A DNA stretch of 64,000 bases, from the NCBI GenBank assembly GCA_007570785.1, contig ML660213.1, positions 151,183-215,182 on the forward strand, given 5' to 3'. Under the pieces are notes generated by a model. It had not been told where the DNA came from. It did not search any database and was given only the letters and a program-made list of their open reading frames with translations. Position numbers and translations under genes: made by a program. The first letter of the stretch is position 1; every line of letters begins with the position of its first letter. Origin of the DNA: Antilocapra americana. Its lineage: Eukaryota; Chordata; Mammalia; Artiodactyla; Antilocapridae. Below are positions 1 to 11,278 of this stretch, piece after piece.

Positions 1-527
1 TGAGTGCTGTTGTTTAATGAAAAAATGATTTTTCCATTAATTGACAAGTTTTACATTTTAGCATTACATTTTCAGAGGAAACTATGAATTATCAGAGAAA
101 TTAAAACTAAAATCTGGACTACGTTTTTCTAAAATACAATAGGGCTCCTATCAATGTTTGTCAGAAAAAGTCACAGCAAACTGAATTTAGCAATAAAATA
201 TGCAGTCTACTAGAACTTTGATAGTCTGCCTAGGGAAATTTAAAAGCCTTTTTTTTTAATAGAATAAATGCTTAAAGTTAAAATCAAAATAGTTCTTTTA
301 CATCAAGTTTGAGAAAACTCTGAGAATACATCATTGCACATCTAGGTTGATCATAAAAAATACCATTTTAACATGTTCAGATGCACCTTAAAATGACTCA
401 GTGGGTTGTAGAGTCTAACACATTTTCTTCCCAATTATTTTTGAATGGTTCCTGACAAATATTTTTTTTAAAGAAAGAATGATGGACTGTCTTTTTTATT
501 TTGTTTTTATGAGACTCTTATTTTTAG

Positions 528-564
528 CCTGTCATAAGAGGCAAATGGCAGAGCTATGATTTGG
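528..564 (+). other. Exon-like 37-bp segment (weak)
   Basis: A T-rich tract ending in TTTTTAG precedes this segment and GTAAGT follows it directly, so both splice signals are good matches. One frame is open for 12 codons and leaves one extra base. It does not join in frame to the open segment at 1260. I do not recognise the peptide. This is probably a chance pair of splice-like signals. Confidence 0.12.
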
Positions 565-1250
565 GTAAGTTTTATAATAGAGCCTCAGCTTGCACAATTC
601 AGGATACAGCTTTCTTTAATCTGTCAAGGAGTATGGGTTCTGTGGTGTTTTGATATAGATGTAGATTTAGTTATATATGTTAATGAATTCTATCTCGACA
701 ACCTTAAAAAAGTGTTAGCCATTGCTGGGGAAAAAACTGTATGTGATTTTGAAAGCCTTCGAAAACTCCTGAAGTATCATAAAAATTTTTCCACCTAAAT
801 ATTTTTGTCACATAATATTAAGAAGTTATAAATCAAAATCAAGTAAATTAGATCAAAGACTACTACTATATGAAAAGGGACATATTATTTTAGAATATCT
901 TAATTTTTAAAATGTAAAAGTTTATTCTTCAGTATGAAGAACTTTGTTCAAATAATAATGTAAAAGAGTATTGAAACAAAAAAATTAAACAGATGTTCTA
1001 AATATAGTTCTTTTTATAAAATACCCATTTTTCTTTTAATGTTTAAATTGAGTAATATCTGCCTAAAGTATGTAAGGCATATGTTAAAATCATTTGTTAA
1101 ATTGCACACTGAATATGTCAAATTGATTATTTTAAACTTCTTTCAGTGGTTATGTAAAACAAAGTACAGTCTTTTCGGGTTATAGTCACTTGTTTTCTAA
1201 TAAGTTTCATTCTTCTGAACACTGATTTTTTTTTTTTTTAACTTTTTCTG

Positions 1251-1382
1251 ATGAAAAGGATGTTTACGTACCCTCCACTGCCTGGACTACTGCGCCCTTT
1301 CACTTCTGATAAATCATTTAAATATCCTGCAAAGGCTGACATGGTGGCCAGAAAAAAATTTGTTGAAGAGAAGCTCTTTTAA
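1251..1382 (+). other. Short open segment, possible old retrocopy or terminal exon
   Basis: From ATG at 1251 (a second ATG is at 1260) a frame runs 43 codons to TAA at 1380-1382. Its composition is more protein-like than its surroundings: proline-rich at the start, then alternating lysine, alanine and glutamate. A pyrimidine tract (about 1228-1250) precedes it, and an A-rich run (about 1431-1450) follows, which could be a decayed poly(A) tail. I do not recognise the product. It may be chance, a retrocopy fragment or a real terminal exon. Confidence 0.15.
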
Positions 1383-3696
1383 TATGGTGCTTAACTTTGA
1401 TACTCATTATAGCAGTTGTTCATTCATTTAAACAAACAAACAAAAAAACATGGAGAGTTTAGATTAGACTGTCACATTTTCTGCATCTAACTAGCTACTG
1501 GTTAAACTAAATTAAAAGTGTAGCCAAACTTCTTCACATGTTCTGAATACACATACTCTCCCAGTATCTACTTAATTTATTCCCAAGGAAAAATGCTATT
1601 GCATATTTCTTTTAAAACATGTGGTTGAATTTCAATTACTACTACTCACCCCCTCAGGCAATACCAAGAGTATATTATTAGAGGTAATGACCGTTAAATG
1701 ATAACTATATTGATTCAAAAGCCCTGAAGGATGGGTAATTTCAGTCTTGAATACAAAGCCCATGCTTTGCTGACTGAGCTTCACCAACCAAATATTCCCT
1801 CACACAGCAGAGAGAAGGGCCAGGTGGGTGTTCTGATGTGCTGCCTTCTGGCAAAAGCTTAAGACATTGCCATTTGAAAAGTGATGTGGATGGTGGTGAT
1901 AATGACAAACACTGGGTTTTTTTTACATGTTTATCACGTGAATGTACAAAACAGCATCCTAGACAAAGCTTTTGAAAAGGTAAGCCCTTCTAGCTTATCT
2001 AATCAGTTTCAAACCTTATGGAAAACAGAAGCTTGACTACAGGTTGACAAAAGGAAACGATGCCTTGAGGACTTGACACAGCTCTCAGGGATCCAGTTAC
2101 TTTTTATTTCCTGCAAAAGGTTTTGTTTTAATTCACCACAAATATGAGTATTTTAATAAATTAGAGTAGAAGCTCAGTGAATTTCCCAATCATAAAGCCC
2201 TCTTAAGATAAGTTCGTAATTGTGAGCAACTTTTAAAATGCTGAAGTAGACTAATCCTGTCTATAAACTGCTATTTCAGTTAAGAAGTTGGCTTTTCTGT
2301 ACTCTCCTCCTTATCCTCTGCCCTCTCCTTGTTGCTAGATGCACAAGAGCATGATACTTTTTACACTACCATGACTATGGATATATTGTACAGAATTAAC
2401 TCTTTCCAAACATTTTTTTTCTCCCTGGATTTAATAACTACCTCAATTGTTATTTGCTTAGTTTTCTAATTATTCCAAGTGTTTGTATAGATCAGTAACA
2501 TACTGATCACTAATTTTTCAAAACAGTCAAACAACTTTTCAAGCACTCAAATGTTCTGTCAGTTTTTCTTAAAAATTCTGTGTCTATTTGTTCTTTTACT
2601 CCTCCTCCTCCTGCACTTCCACCTCCATTTTCTAAGGTCTACTTTCCACAGCCCTTTCTTTCTGCTGTTGTGTGGAAGGACTTACTTTAAGGACTAATAG
2701 ATAATGCAACCTGGGAAACTTTGCTTTTGCTACATCCTTATTCTGTAATTTATTTTTGCTTTACTCCCTTGTTTCTGTGGTGTGTACTCCTCACAACTTT
2801 TCCAAAAAAGGAAACATGAAAGAATGTTTGAAAATTTTTGATGACGCATTTCTGAAAATGCCTTGATGTTTCCTCATCTTTGAGTTACAGTTTGTTTGTT
2901 TTGAAATTCTTTGGCTAAGAAGCATTTTTCCTTAAAATATTGAAAATATTACACCTTGGTTTTCTAATAGTCAGAGTTGTTGCTGAGAAGATTGATGCCT
3001 TTTTTCAATTCCAAAAAGATTTTCCGATTTTTTTCACGTAACCAAGCTATTCTGAAGTTGTATAAAATTTGATGAATGTGTTAGTCCTTTATACAGTGCA
3101 TGTGGCAGACTATCTAATATCCTGACAACTAATGTCTGCAAATTATTTGTGCATTTTTCTTTTATAATGATTTCCTTCCTATTTTTCACTTTTTAAAACT
3201 TTCTTTGGTTCCTTTTCACCACATTTTCCTATTGTCAAATATGAGAAATCCTTAATTTTTCTTCTTCTAACGCTCACCTGTTGGTCTTTATTTCAGAGTA
3301 ACTTCGTTGACTGTCTTCCAACTCTTTCATTGCCTTTATATTTTTACTACTATTCTTCTTTAATGTTTTTGAGTTCTAAAAACTAATTCATATTACTATA
3401 ATGTATCTTTATAATATCATACTGCTCTGTGTCACAAATATATTCTCTCATAATTTGCAGTGATTTAAACAACCATTTGGAAGCTTGCTAAGCTTTATCT
3501 CTTTTGTTTAGTCTTGTTTCTGTGAAAGTTGATGTTGCTTTTATCTGTCTCTTTCATCTAAGAGGCTATTCTAAGTCTCATATTGAATTTCCATTCCCAT
3601 TTAAAATTGAGTCTCTAAAAGTTAATTTAAAACTGAATTCATTGATAGGTCTCTTACCTACAGTGCAAGGTAAGTAGAATTACGACAAGGGATGAA

Positions 3697-3933
3697 TAGT
3701 CCTCTGTCTGTGTGTGTATGCCAAGTCACTTTAGTCGTGTCCTGCTCTTTGTGACACTATGAACTGTAGCCTACCAGGCTCCTCTGTCCATGGGATTCTC
3801 CAGGAGAACATATTGGAGTGGGGGCCATGCCCTTATCCAGGGGATCTTCTCAGTCCAGGAATTCAACCCACAACTCTTACATCGCCTGCATCAGCAGGTG
3901 GGTTCTTTACCACTAACACCACAAAGCAATTGA
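3697..3933 (-). mobile_element. Bov-tA-type SINE, reversed
   Basis: Read on the minus strand this is a tRNA-derived head followed by the BovB-derived tail typical of ruminant Bov-tA: the tail phrases CTCCTCTGTCCATGGGATTC and the head phrase GGTGGGTTCTTTACCA are visible here in reverse. It is flanked by 19-bp direct repeats (3678-3696 and 3934-3952, centred on GACAAGGGAT) that differ at two positions, consistent with a TSD. The head is slightly shortened. The many substitutions suggest an older copy. Confidence 0.88.
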
Positions 3934-3952
3934 AATTATGACAAGGGATAAA

Positions 3953-6107
3953 TTTTACATGGAATGACAAGAGAGCTGTAGCTAAAACTATGATATCACT
4001 AGATAGCTATAACTATAGCTATGAACTCTAACTCTTTTCTGAGAGTCCAATTTCTCTAGGTATAAATTGTCTAATATATTGGCTGGGTGCTTGTTGAGGA
4101 GAGACCTCTGCCTCATTGCTTGATTTCTAGTGTCATCGTCAATATTTTCAACCTGTCTTCCTGCTTTTGACACTATTGTTATTATCCATTACCTATATAG
4201 TATCTGCCACTTTTGTTTCTTTCTAGGATTTTGTAGCAGTGAAATTGCTGACTCCTTTGTTTTCTCTGGAGGGAGTAGTTTCAGTTTCTTTTGTTAGGTG
4301 AAATCAGTTGCCATCTCTCCATCTATTTCCTGTTTCTCAAAATACTGTTGACAAAATTCATCTCTTATTGATTACTTAAACATTCTTTTTTGTTGTGTTT
4401 TGTGGATTTCTGCAAATATTTAATATATCATTTTATTATTTAGAAAAATGTTGAAGAATTTTGCTAATTTATTCTTCAGATACATGAACCCTAGAGCCAT
4501 TATATGCTCATCATTTCTTCCCAACTTAATTTATTACCAAAGGTTGAGGTGCTTTTCTCATTATCTACTATTGTTCTATTTGTATATTTTAATTATAGAA
4601 TTTCTTCTAGTCTTAACTTGTTACTCATGTAGAAAGCTGAATGATTATTATGTCTTAGTCATGGATTAAATTGCAAATGTATAAGTTACATATATTGCTC
4701 TATTTTAATGTTTCTTGACTTTGAACATAATAACCATTTTAAATGCCAATTGTTACTACAATTAAAATTCTCTAAGCCTCAGTTTTCACATTTTTAGTTT
4801 GAAGAGAACAATGATCCTTATGATACTCCTTCTAAGAATTCTTACATTTTAACAATTCCTGTCAAATATTGAAAACTAAAAAAAACAAATTAATTTTCAT
4901 CTTCTATCCTTTTCTCAATTCCATCCTCTTATCTTTCTAATTTTATTTTCATCACCTTTATGTTCAACCAATTATACTTTATTCTTTGAATCACTTCTAA
5001 AGGTTTGCTTTCAACAGAGCACATGGGCTTAGGTGAAAATCATACTTTATAATCATGACACTCAAGCTCTTTTCTGTTTTCCCTTTTCACTCCACAAATC
5101 ATGTTTCTATTTTTTTCTTTAGCAATTTTCAACCATGCACTTAATTTTTTATATTTTGATATTGTTACAGTTAATGAAGATGATTTTCTAATTATCAAGC
5201 CAAGATTGAAGCAGCATTTTTTATTCTCGTATAACATGAAAAATTAACATTTTATTTCTACACATTACTCTTCTATTTTCCTGGTTTTCGTGATTAAATT
5301 GCTTTGTGTTTTATTATATTCACTTTACTATCAGAAAACTTTTTGACCTTAAAGTTTTTGGGGGCTCTATATATGGCTTGTATAAAAATAAATTAACTGG
5401 TGTAAATCTAAACGTGTGCTTTTCCTCAGTCTTGTATTTTCATTTAATCTGTCTCTGGTTGGCTGCAGTACAAGCAAATTTTGGTGACTGTTTCCAGAAA
5501 CCCATATATTCTGAGTTCTTTTCTACCTAAGTGATTGTTTTATGTCTTAAACATAAGTGACACCTGGCAATAGTTTCTGGCTTATTTATGTAAGTATCGA
5601 AATGCTGATTTTTTTTTTCATTTTTTTTCAAATGCAGCAAACATGTCTGAGGATAACTTTAAAAGAACTTTCCATATTTTTAATGTATGTTCATTTTACC
5701 ATGGTATTTTTCTATATATCTGTATCATTCTTTCTTGATATCCAAATTCCAAATTTTAAAATTTTCTAATCTGTATAACTTCGTCATATGAGATAAATTT
5801 TCACACAGATTTCTTTGGGCATCATTTCTATTAATTTATCCACATGTCTTATTCCAGACTTATATAACTGATGCATTAGCTTCTTTTTCATTGTAATCAT
5901 CTCCTATCTTTTCATATTATTTTAATTGCTATATTTTCACTCTTTTGAATCATTCTAGAAACCATCTTAAATTTACTTGCAAAAAATAATTTTATATTTC
6001 CAAATTTCAAACAATAATTTTGTATTAATTTTTCTAGATTGTAATGTAATTTTCAAGTTACGTCACGTAATGCATTCGGTAGCATCGATTGTTTTTTTAA
6101 ATCAACG
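3953..6107. other. AT-rich stretch, no gene
   Basis: T-rich, low-GC sequence. Open frames at 4448-4669, 5306-5530 and 5557-5769 are rich in F, I, L and Y, as expected from T-rich non-coding DNA. A perfect 9-bp inverted repeat with a 2-bp loop is at 4003-4022. A weak MIR-like patch is at about 4763-4850. Parts may be very old L1, but no boundary is visible. Confidence 0.55.
4763..4850 (+). repeat. MIR-like fragment (weak)
   Basis: The order CTAAGCCTCAGTTTTCACAT, a purine-rich patch, then AATGATCCTTATGATACTCC follows the central part of MIR (CTCAGTTT, then AATAATACCTAC). It is short and diverged. Confidence 0.35.
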
Positions 6108-6246
6108 TACAATCCTCCAATGGTATCTGCAGAGTATTGGTTCCAGGAACCACTGTTAATACCAAAATCTGTGGATGGTAGTTCTATGGTTGGTCTTCTG
6201 TACCCATTGGTTTAGCATATGTGGATTCAACCAAACTTGGGTGGGG
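6108..6246 (+). mobile_element. MER2/Tigger-like DNA transposon remnant
   Basis: The phrase GGTATCTGCAGAGTATTGG, followed by TTCCAGGAACC and ATACCAAAATCTGTGGAT, then TGTGGATTCAACCAAAC, matches the ends of MER2-type Tigger elements. The middle of the family is missing, so this is an internally deleted, non-autonomous relic. It abuts the Tigger-like palindrome at 6247. Confidence 0.6.
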
Positions 6247-6398
6247 TATAATTGACTATTGAATAACACTGGTTTGAACTGTGCATGTCCACTTATATAT
6301 AGACTTTTTCCAATGAATATTTGGTGTCTTTGTTGGAAAACACCCACATATAAGTAGACCCTCAAGTTTAAACCCATGTTGTAGAACAGTCAACTATA
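6247..6398. mobile_element. Tigger-like MITE with long terminal inverted repeats
   Basis: The left end (TATAATTGACTATTGAATAA onward, about 50 bp) is the imperfect reverse complement of the right end, which finishes CAGTCAACTATA. TA dinucleotides sit at both outer edges, the target duplication expected of Tc1/mariner-type elements. It is about 150 bp long and has no coding capacity. The end sequence resembles Tigger families; the subfamily is not assigned. Confidence 0.65.
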
Positions 6399-6403
6399 GT
6401 GCC

Positions 6404-7424
6404 ATTTTAACACTTACAGATAAAAAAGTAAATTTTTGATTTAAGAAATTAATTCTTACTAAATATGAAGAGAGTAGTAGGTTCTAGGTAATTTATTCAT
6501 AGAAAAGCCTGAATTTGTTTTGATTTTGGAAGACTCTAATACTGAGCAAAAAGCAACATGATAACATGCTCATAATTAAATGTAAAGTTCTACATTAAGG
6601 GTAAAATAACTGCTTGAAAGTATGTTGTATCAAAGTAACAGGTTGTTTTCCCTTAGGAGGAGGATATTTGAGGTAAAATGAATGTATAAATAAAATGTAA
6701 TTGAGTACATTGATATCTTTTCCTTCTCAAGGTAATAACACTACTACTGTACATTGTTTTGATTATACAAAACCTAGAATATTATGTTTATATTGGTTAT
6801 TATATCACTAAGTAGTTCTTTACAAGCTAGAAGGAACCAGAAATACATCTAAATATAAGAATTCTGAAGATCTTGTCATGGAAAATAATTCAACAGCATG
6901 AGTAAGTTACCCCAAACATTTGAAGGCAACTTGTGTAAAAGAAGAATTTGTTTTCTTTTATGCTTCTCCAGAAGGCTAAATGAAATATAAAACAGGGTTA
7001 CATAAAGATCCGTGTCAGCCCAACAGAAAGGATAATGTGTAGATTTGTTTTGTAACAAAAAGGTCAACTTTCTAATGCATTCAATTGTTCCTTTCTAGAA
7101 AGAGTCACACAGATGCAGAATTGTAGAAGGGATTTTCCCAGTTACTTTTACCTTCCCATAACAAATTTATATTCAGATTCTAAAATAGGATTTGGTTTTA
7201 ATGATGCAGATATTTGATAAAATCCAACAAGTTTTTAATCACCAACACATAAAAATGGACTGTGGACTGGATAATGCTTGCCGAACTACATATTATTTAA
7301 AAGACTGAATAACTCATTCATTTCAAAATATCTATCAAATATAGATAGTCTGTGCAAAGTACAAGATTAAACACTGAGAAGACAGCAGTGTAGGAAGTAA
7401 ATATTGTCTCAACTTGTTTGGATC
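6404..7424. other. Unique AT-rich stretch
   Basis: No gene or recognisable repeat. The minus-strand frame at 6876-7067 has no start context or family resemblance. Confidence 0.6.
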
Positions 7425-7932
7425 TGTGGTAGGCTGAATAATGCACCCTTCCCAAGATGTCTATGCCCTAATCCCAAGAACCCTGTGAATATGTTACTTT
7501 GCATAGTAAGAGGGAATTTGCAATTGTGATTGTGATTACTTAAGGGTCTTAAGAGATTATCTAGGCCTATCTGAGTGGGCTCAGTATGATCTAAAGAGTC
7601 CAGTAGAAGAAGGATGCAGGGGGACTGGAGTGAGAAGAGGTGATGATATCAGGCAGCGCAGAAAGAGCTGCCGTGGCAAAGAAATGAGTGGTGAGAGTGG
7701 AAAAGGTGTGCCACAAGCCAAGAAATAATAGGCAGCCCCTAGAAACTTTGAGGACTTGGAAAGGACTCTTCCTAGAATCTCCAGATGGAACAGTGCCTGG
7801 CAGAAGCCTTGACTTTTTCTCACTGAGATCAACCTTGAACTTATTACCTCCAGAACTGTAAAAGCATAAACTTTTGTTGTTTTAAATCACTACATCTGTG
7901 ACAATTTGAATAGCAGTTTGAAATAAACATAG
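7425..7932 (+). mobile_element. Solo LTR, ERVL-MaLR type
   Basis: It begins TGTGGTAGGCTGAATAATGC and ends near CAGTTTGAAATAAACA. The order of phrases is that of an old MaLR-like LTR: CCCTAATCCCAAGAACC, CTGTGAATATGTTAC, a purine-rich middle, CCTCCAGAACTGTAA and TTTGTTGTTTTAAATCACTA. The polyadenylation-type hexamer is degraded. No internal retroviral coding sequence is attached, so it is a solo LTR. The subfamily is uncertain. Confidence 0.65.
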
Positions 7933-7935
7933 AGA

Positions 7936-8540
7936 TTCTACTCTAGAATTATCTTAAAATGTTTACTCCTGGAAAATGATAAAATCATCCATTGCAGAAG
8001 TTGTTCGCTGTTCTCACAATATACATTGTCTCTTTCTAAGAACAAACCTGGACAACATTTCTCAGCCTCCCTTGTGTACAGGTGTGGGCATATGACGGAG
8101 TTCTGGTGATTGGATGTGAGCAGACATGATGCACCTATTTATACATCAGATACCTTATCCACCACGGTGTCTTTGTTCTTTCCATCTGTATACAAAGGGC
8201 ACTTAGAGGTCTCAGGATATGAGAGTCACAGAGACTTTGGGCTGTTATCTAAGTTAGAAATCAAATACTATTGTTTTGTCTATGACTTTAATATTGTGAG
8301 GTTCATTTCTTTTACTAGAGTTAATCACAACCTAGGTTAAAAAAAAAAGTATTAGCTTGAAACAGGGTGACACCATGACAACAATAGTAAAATGTGGTAC
8401 TGGCCTCAGTGGTTAGGTGGACAGCAGGAGAGATGGACTTTATTATTATTTTTTTTTATATACTGGCAAAACCCCAGAAATACCACCCCATAGGATCACT
8501 TACAAAGCATACGAAGTGCTTACTGGAAGTAGATCTAGGA
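7936..8540. other. Unique stretch with one old unassigned repeat patch
   Basis: No gene. Around 8060-8135 the phrase CAGCCTCCCTTGTGTACAGG, then TTCTGGTGATTGGATGTGAG, resembles a dispersed mammalian repeat whose family I cannot name; a related phrase is at about 47895. An A-run is at 8340. Two overlapping frames at 8394-8599 are chance. Confidence 0.45.
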
Positions 8541-8757
8541 CAAGTTTTCTCAACAACGACACTATCGCCATTTGGGACAGGATAATTGTTTCTTTGTGAG
8601 AGAATCTATCTCGTGAATTGTAGGATGTTTAGCAACATCCCTGACCTTTCCCTGCTAGATGCCAGTGTCCTTTCATAGTGTTGACAATCAAGACTGTCTT
8701 CCAACATTCCTAACTGTCCCCTGAAGGACAAAATTGTTCCCAGTTAAGGACCATTCC
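8541..8757. mobile_element. MER20-like hAT-Charlie element, near full length
   Basis: The start (CAAGTTTTCTCAACAACG) and the end (CCAGTTAAGGACCATT) are imperfect inverted copies of each other. The interior runs TTGTAGGATGTTTAGCAACA, CTAGATGCCAGTGTCC and CCTGAAGGACAAAATTG in the order of MER20. Length (about 217 bp) matches the roughly 219-bp family. It is non-autonomous. Established knowledge: MER20 copies have been linked to endometrial gene regulation in placental mammals. Whether this copy acts is unknown. Confidence 0.8.
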
Positions 8758-9247
8758 TCTAGGGGAAACTGATAGAACCAAATTGTTTTGTGCTTAACGT
8801 ATATAAATACAAGTATGCAAAATAAGCTCAAATGAGAATTGATCATTTTAAAAACCTAAGTTAAAACAGAATATACTATCTTTATTTGAATTCCATAGTC
8901 TAACAAAACAAGTCTGCCATTTAATTCCAAAAGGAAGAAGGTATAGATTTAAATGTAATGAATTACAATAATTTTTTAAGACCTCTTCAAATCCACACTG
9001 AAGATCAGACAAAGGATTTTTTTCCTCTCACCTAAACCTTTTTTCCCAAAGAAAATTAAAATACCAAGAAAATGAAAGAGTGCGATGGGCAGAGAGACAA
9101 AAAAAGATAGATGTAAAAGTAAGACTGTGAGAAAATCTTACCTGTGTCTAAGAAAGAGCTTTGGCTATAATTACAAACATATGTTAATATATTAGAATTC
9201 AATCAAGTTTTCAGGTGATTTCTCACCAAGGAAAACAGAAGACTTGT
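8758..9247. other. Unique stretch
   Basis: AT-rich, no recognised gene or repeat. Confidence 0.6.
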
Positions 9248-9255
9248 AACCATAA

Positions 9256-9471
9256 AATGGGCTTCCTGGGTAGCTCAAATGCTAAAGAATCTGCCTGCAA
9301 TGCGAGAGAGCCAGGTTTGACCCCTGGATCAGGAAGATCCCCTGGAGAAAGGCATGGTAACCCCCTCCAATATTCTTGCCTGGAGAATCCCATGGACAGA
9401 GAAGCCTGGTGGGCTACAGTCCATGGGGTCGCAAAGAGTCAGACACGACTGAGCAAGCAACACACACACAC
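9256..9471 (+). mobile_element. Bov-tA SINE, full length
   Basis: It has the canonical head GGCTTCCTGGGTAGCTCAAA (tRNA-derived), the box GGTTTGACCCCTGG, then the BovB-derived tail with TTGCCTGGAGAATCCCATGG and AAAGAGTCAGACACGACTGA, ending in a CA-rich run. Matching 8-bp AACCATAA copies flank it (9248-9255 and 9472-9479), supporting a clean TSD. It is transcribed, if at all, by RNA polymerase III from the internal promoter of the head. The open frames at 9215-9484 and 9376-9585 are SINE frames, not genes. Confidence 0.93.
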
Positions 9472-9479
9472 AACCATAA

Positions 9480-10293
9480 CATAACTCTAGGGCCATCAAA
9501 CATGCATAGACAGAAAATAGACTGTAAAAAAGTGAAGTGGAGCATATTTATTCAAACCAATGTTAGATGTCACAGTGACTGTTAATATACTGGGAAAGAT
9601 ATTATAGAAGCAGATAAGGGAGTATTTTTCCCACCAGATAATCAAGGGGCTGATTGGAGAATATCCTTAACCATCTGAACAATGGAGTTTGGTGCTTGTA
9701 GAGGCAGATTCCATCACTACTAGGATCACGAACCTTGCCTTTTCCAAGTGGGAGGGGCTACTGTTTGTTTTATTTTTGCTGGTGATTCCCTTCTTCTTTC
9801 ATCAAGATATATTAGATATGAAGGTTGGGTAGATGTATATACTTTTTCTTGTAGGTTATAGGATTCTGGGCTATAAGACCTAAATGTTGACCAAGCTATT
9901 TGGACAATGAACCAAATGTGCTAACTAGAGGAGGTTATTGTCTGTTGGGGGATGTGGGTAAGTGTGTTCCATGGATAAAATGGGGCTTAGTTGTTTTTAG
10001 TAACAAAAGTGAAGATCATTGCAGAGAATATTAGTTGGCTCTAAAAATCTTTTTGTCCTCCTAGCATATAACTACATCACATTCTGGTCTTTCCTTAGGT
10101 AAATTAAGTAGCTTTTGTGATTGAACTCTAGCATATAAAAGGTGAAAACCAGTGTATGACATTTCCAATAAGACACTTTTAAAGAACAAGAGTCCTTCTC
10201 AGTACCCTCTTTTATCAAGTGAATGATGGTGATACCTTATCAATGGTGGAATCCTTGGATTATTATGCAGAGAATGCCCAACCATGAAATAAT
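9480..10293. other. Unique stretch
   Basis: No gene or recognised repeat. A moderately GC-richer patch lies around 9640-9780. Confidence 0.6.
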
Positions 10294-10304
10294 TGCTTTG
10301 GGCT

Positions 10305-10583
10305 GCTGCTGCTGCTGCTGCTAAGTCGCTTCAGTTGTGTCTGACCCTGTGCAACCCCATAGATGGCAGCCCACCAGGCTCCCCCGTCCCTGGGATTCTC
10401 CAGGCACAAACACTGGAGTGGGTTGCCATTTCCTTCTCCAATGCAAGAAAGTGAAAAGTGAAAGTGAAGTCACTCAGTCGTGTCCGACTCTTTGCGACCC
10501 CATTGACTGCAGCCCACCAGGCTCCTCCGTCCATGGGGTTTTCCCGGCAAGAGTCCTGGAGTGGGGTGCCATTGCCTTCTCTG
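10305..10583 (-). mobile_element. BOV-A2 dimeric SINE, reversed
   Basis: Two tandem BOV-A units (about 10322-10445 and 10464-10580) each carry the reversed phrase GCCCACCAGGCTCC, joined by the purine linker AAGTGAAAAGTGAAAGTGAA. The (GCT)n run at its left edge is the reversed (AGC)n tail. An identical 11-bp TGCTTTGGGCT lies at both ends (10294-10304 and 10584-10594), an intact TSD that points to a young insertion. Open frames on both strands here are SINE frames. Confidence 0.95.
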
Positions 10584-10594
10584 TGCTTTGGGCT

Positions 10595-11278
10595 AGTCTG
10601 TGAAAACTTAGAGAAATGCAAAAATCATCTATTGTGTTTGAGTTGTACATTTGGGGTCTAGTTTTTATCAGTAGTTTATTACTAATAGTGTTTATAATTG
10701 TGTAGTGGAATAATATTTTGGAAATAGTGATTTTTTATTCCTAATAATAATAAAATACATAATAAAACATTTTTTCTTTCCTTCCTTTAACCTTTCTTTC
10801 CTCCCTCCTACCCTCCCTCTATCCTTCCATCTGCCCTTCCTTCCTTTCTCTCCTGTTGTCTCCTCTTTTCTCTCTCTCTCTCATTCTTGTACACAGTTTC
10901 TATATTATTATATTATTTTAATTCATACTATTTCTTAGAGAGTTAAAGACAAAAAGAAATAGAAATTTAGCAAGCATATTTTTACAGAAATGGACAGATC
11001 AATAGAAGGCCTAGTTTATGCACATGAATTTGAAAGGCCACCTTAAATCAATTAGTAAAAATCTTCTATTTCAACAGCCTTTTAAAATAAATCCAAATGT
11101 TTGAAATATATTAGTGATAGGAACCAAATACACTATTTCAAACATAGAATTTGCAAATAAGTCTAAAGTTAAACTTACATAATAAAAATATTTCTGTGAT
11201 GAAAGTTTCCTTTTTTCTGCTACAATTTTTGTCTAGCTTATAACTGAATTGTAAATATAATTTACATTTAATATTATA
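10595..11278. other. Unique stretch with polypyrimidine run
   Basis: Apart from the pyrimidine-rich run at 10779-10888 nothing is recognised. Confidence 0.6.
10779..10888. repeat. Polypyrimidine (TTCC/CT)n low-complexity run
   Basis: About 110 bases consist almost only of C and T, with TTTCTTTCC, CCTCCCTCC and CTCTCTCTCT subunits. Such tracts can form triplex DNA in vitro. Confidence 0.8.

Larger units (their letters stand above)
1..3677. other. AT-rich unique/intergenic stretch
   Basis: No gene is supported here. The sequence is AT-rich with scattered T-runs. Two exon-like segments (528-564 and 1251-1382) are listed separately. From about 2860 to 3660 it is T-rich and faintly resembles the reverse complement of an old L1 3' region, but I cannot fix its limits. 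Confidence 0.6.

Noticed and set aside
556..798. 80-codon plus-strand frame as a gene
   Set aside because: Its ATG lies in the exon-like segment but it reads through GTAAGT. No recognised domain and no homologue that I can name.
7425..7932. Endogenous retrovirus with genes
   Set aside because: Only LTR-like sequence is present here and at 23335 and 44934. No gag, pol or env sequence is attached.
10302..10324. (GCT)n as an expandable coding trinucleotide repeat
   Set aside because: It is the reversed (AGC)n tail of BOV-A2 and lies outside any gene.
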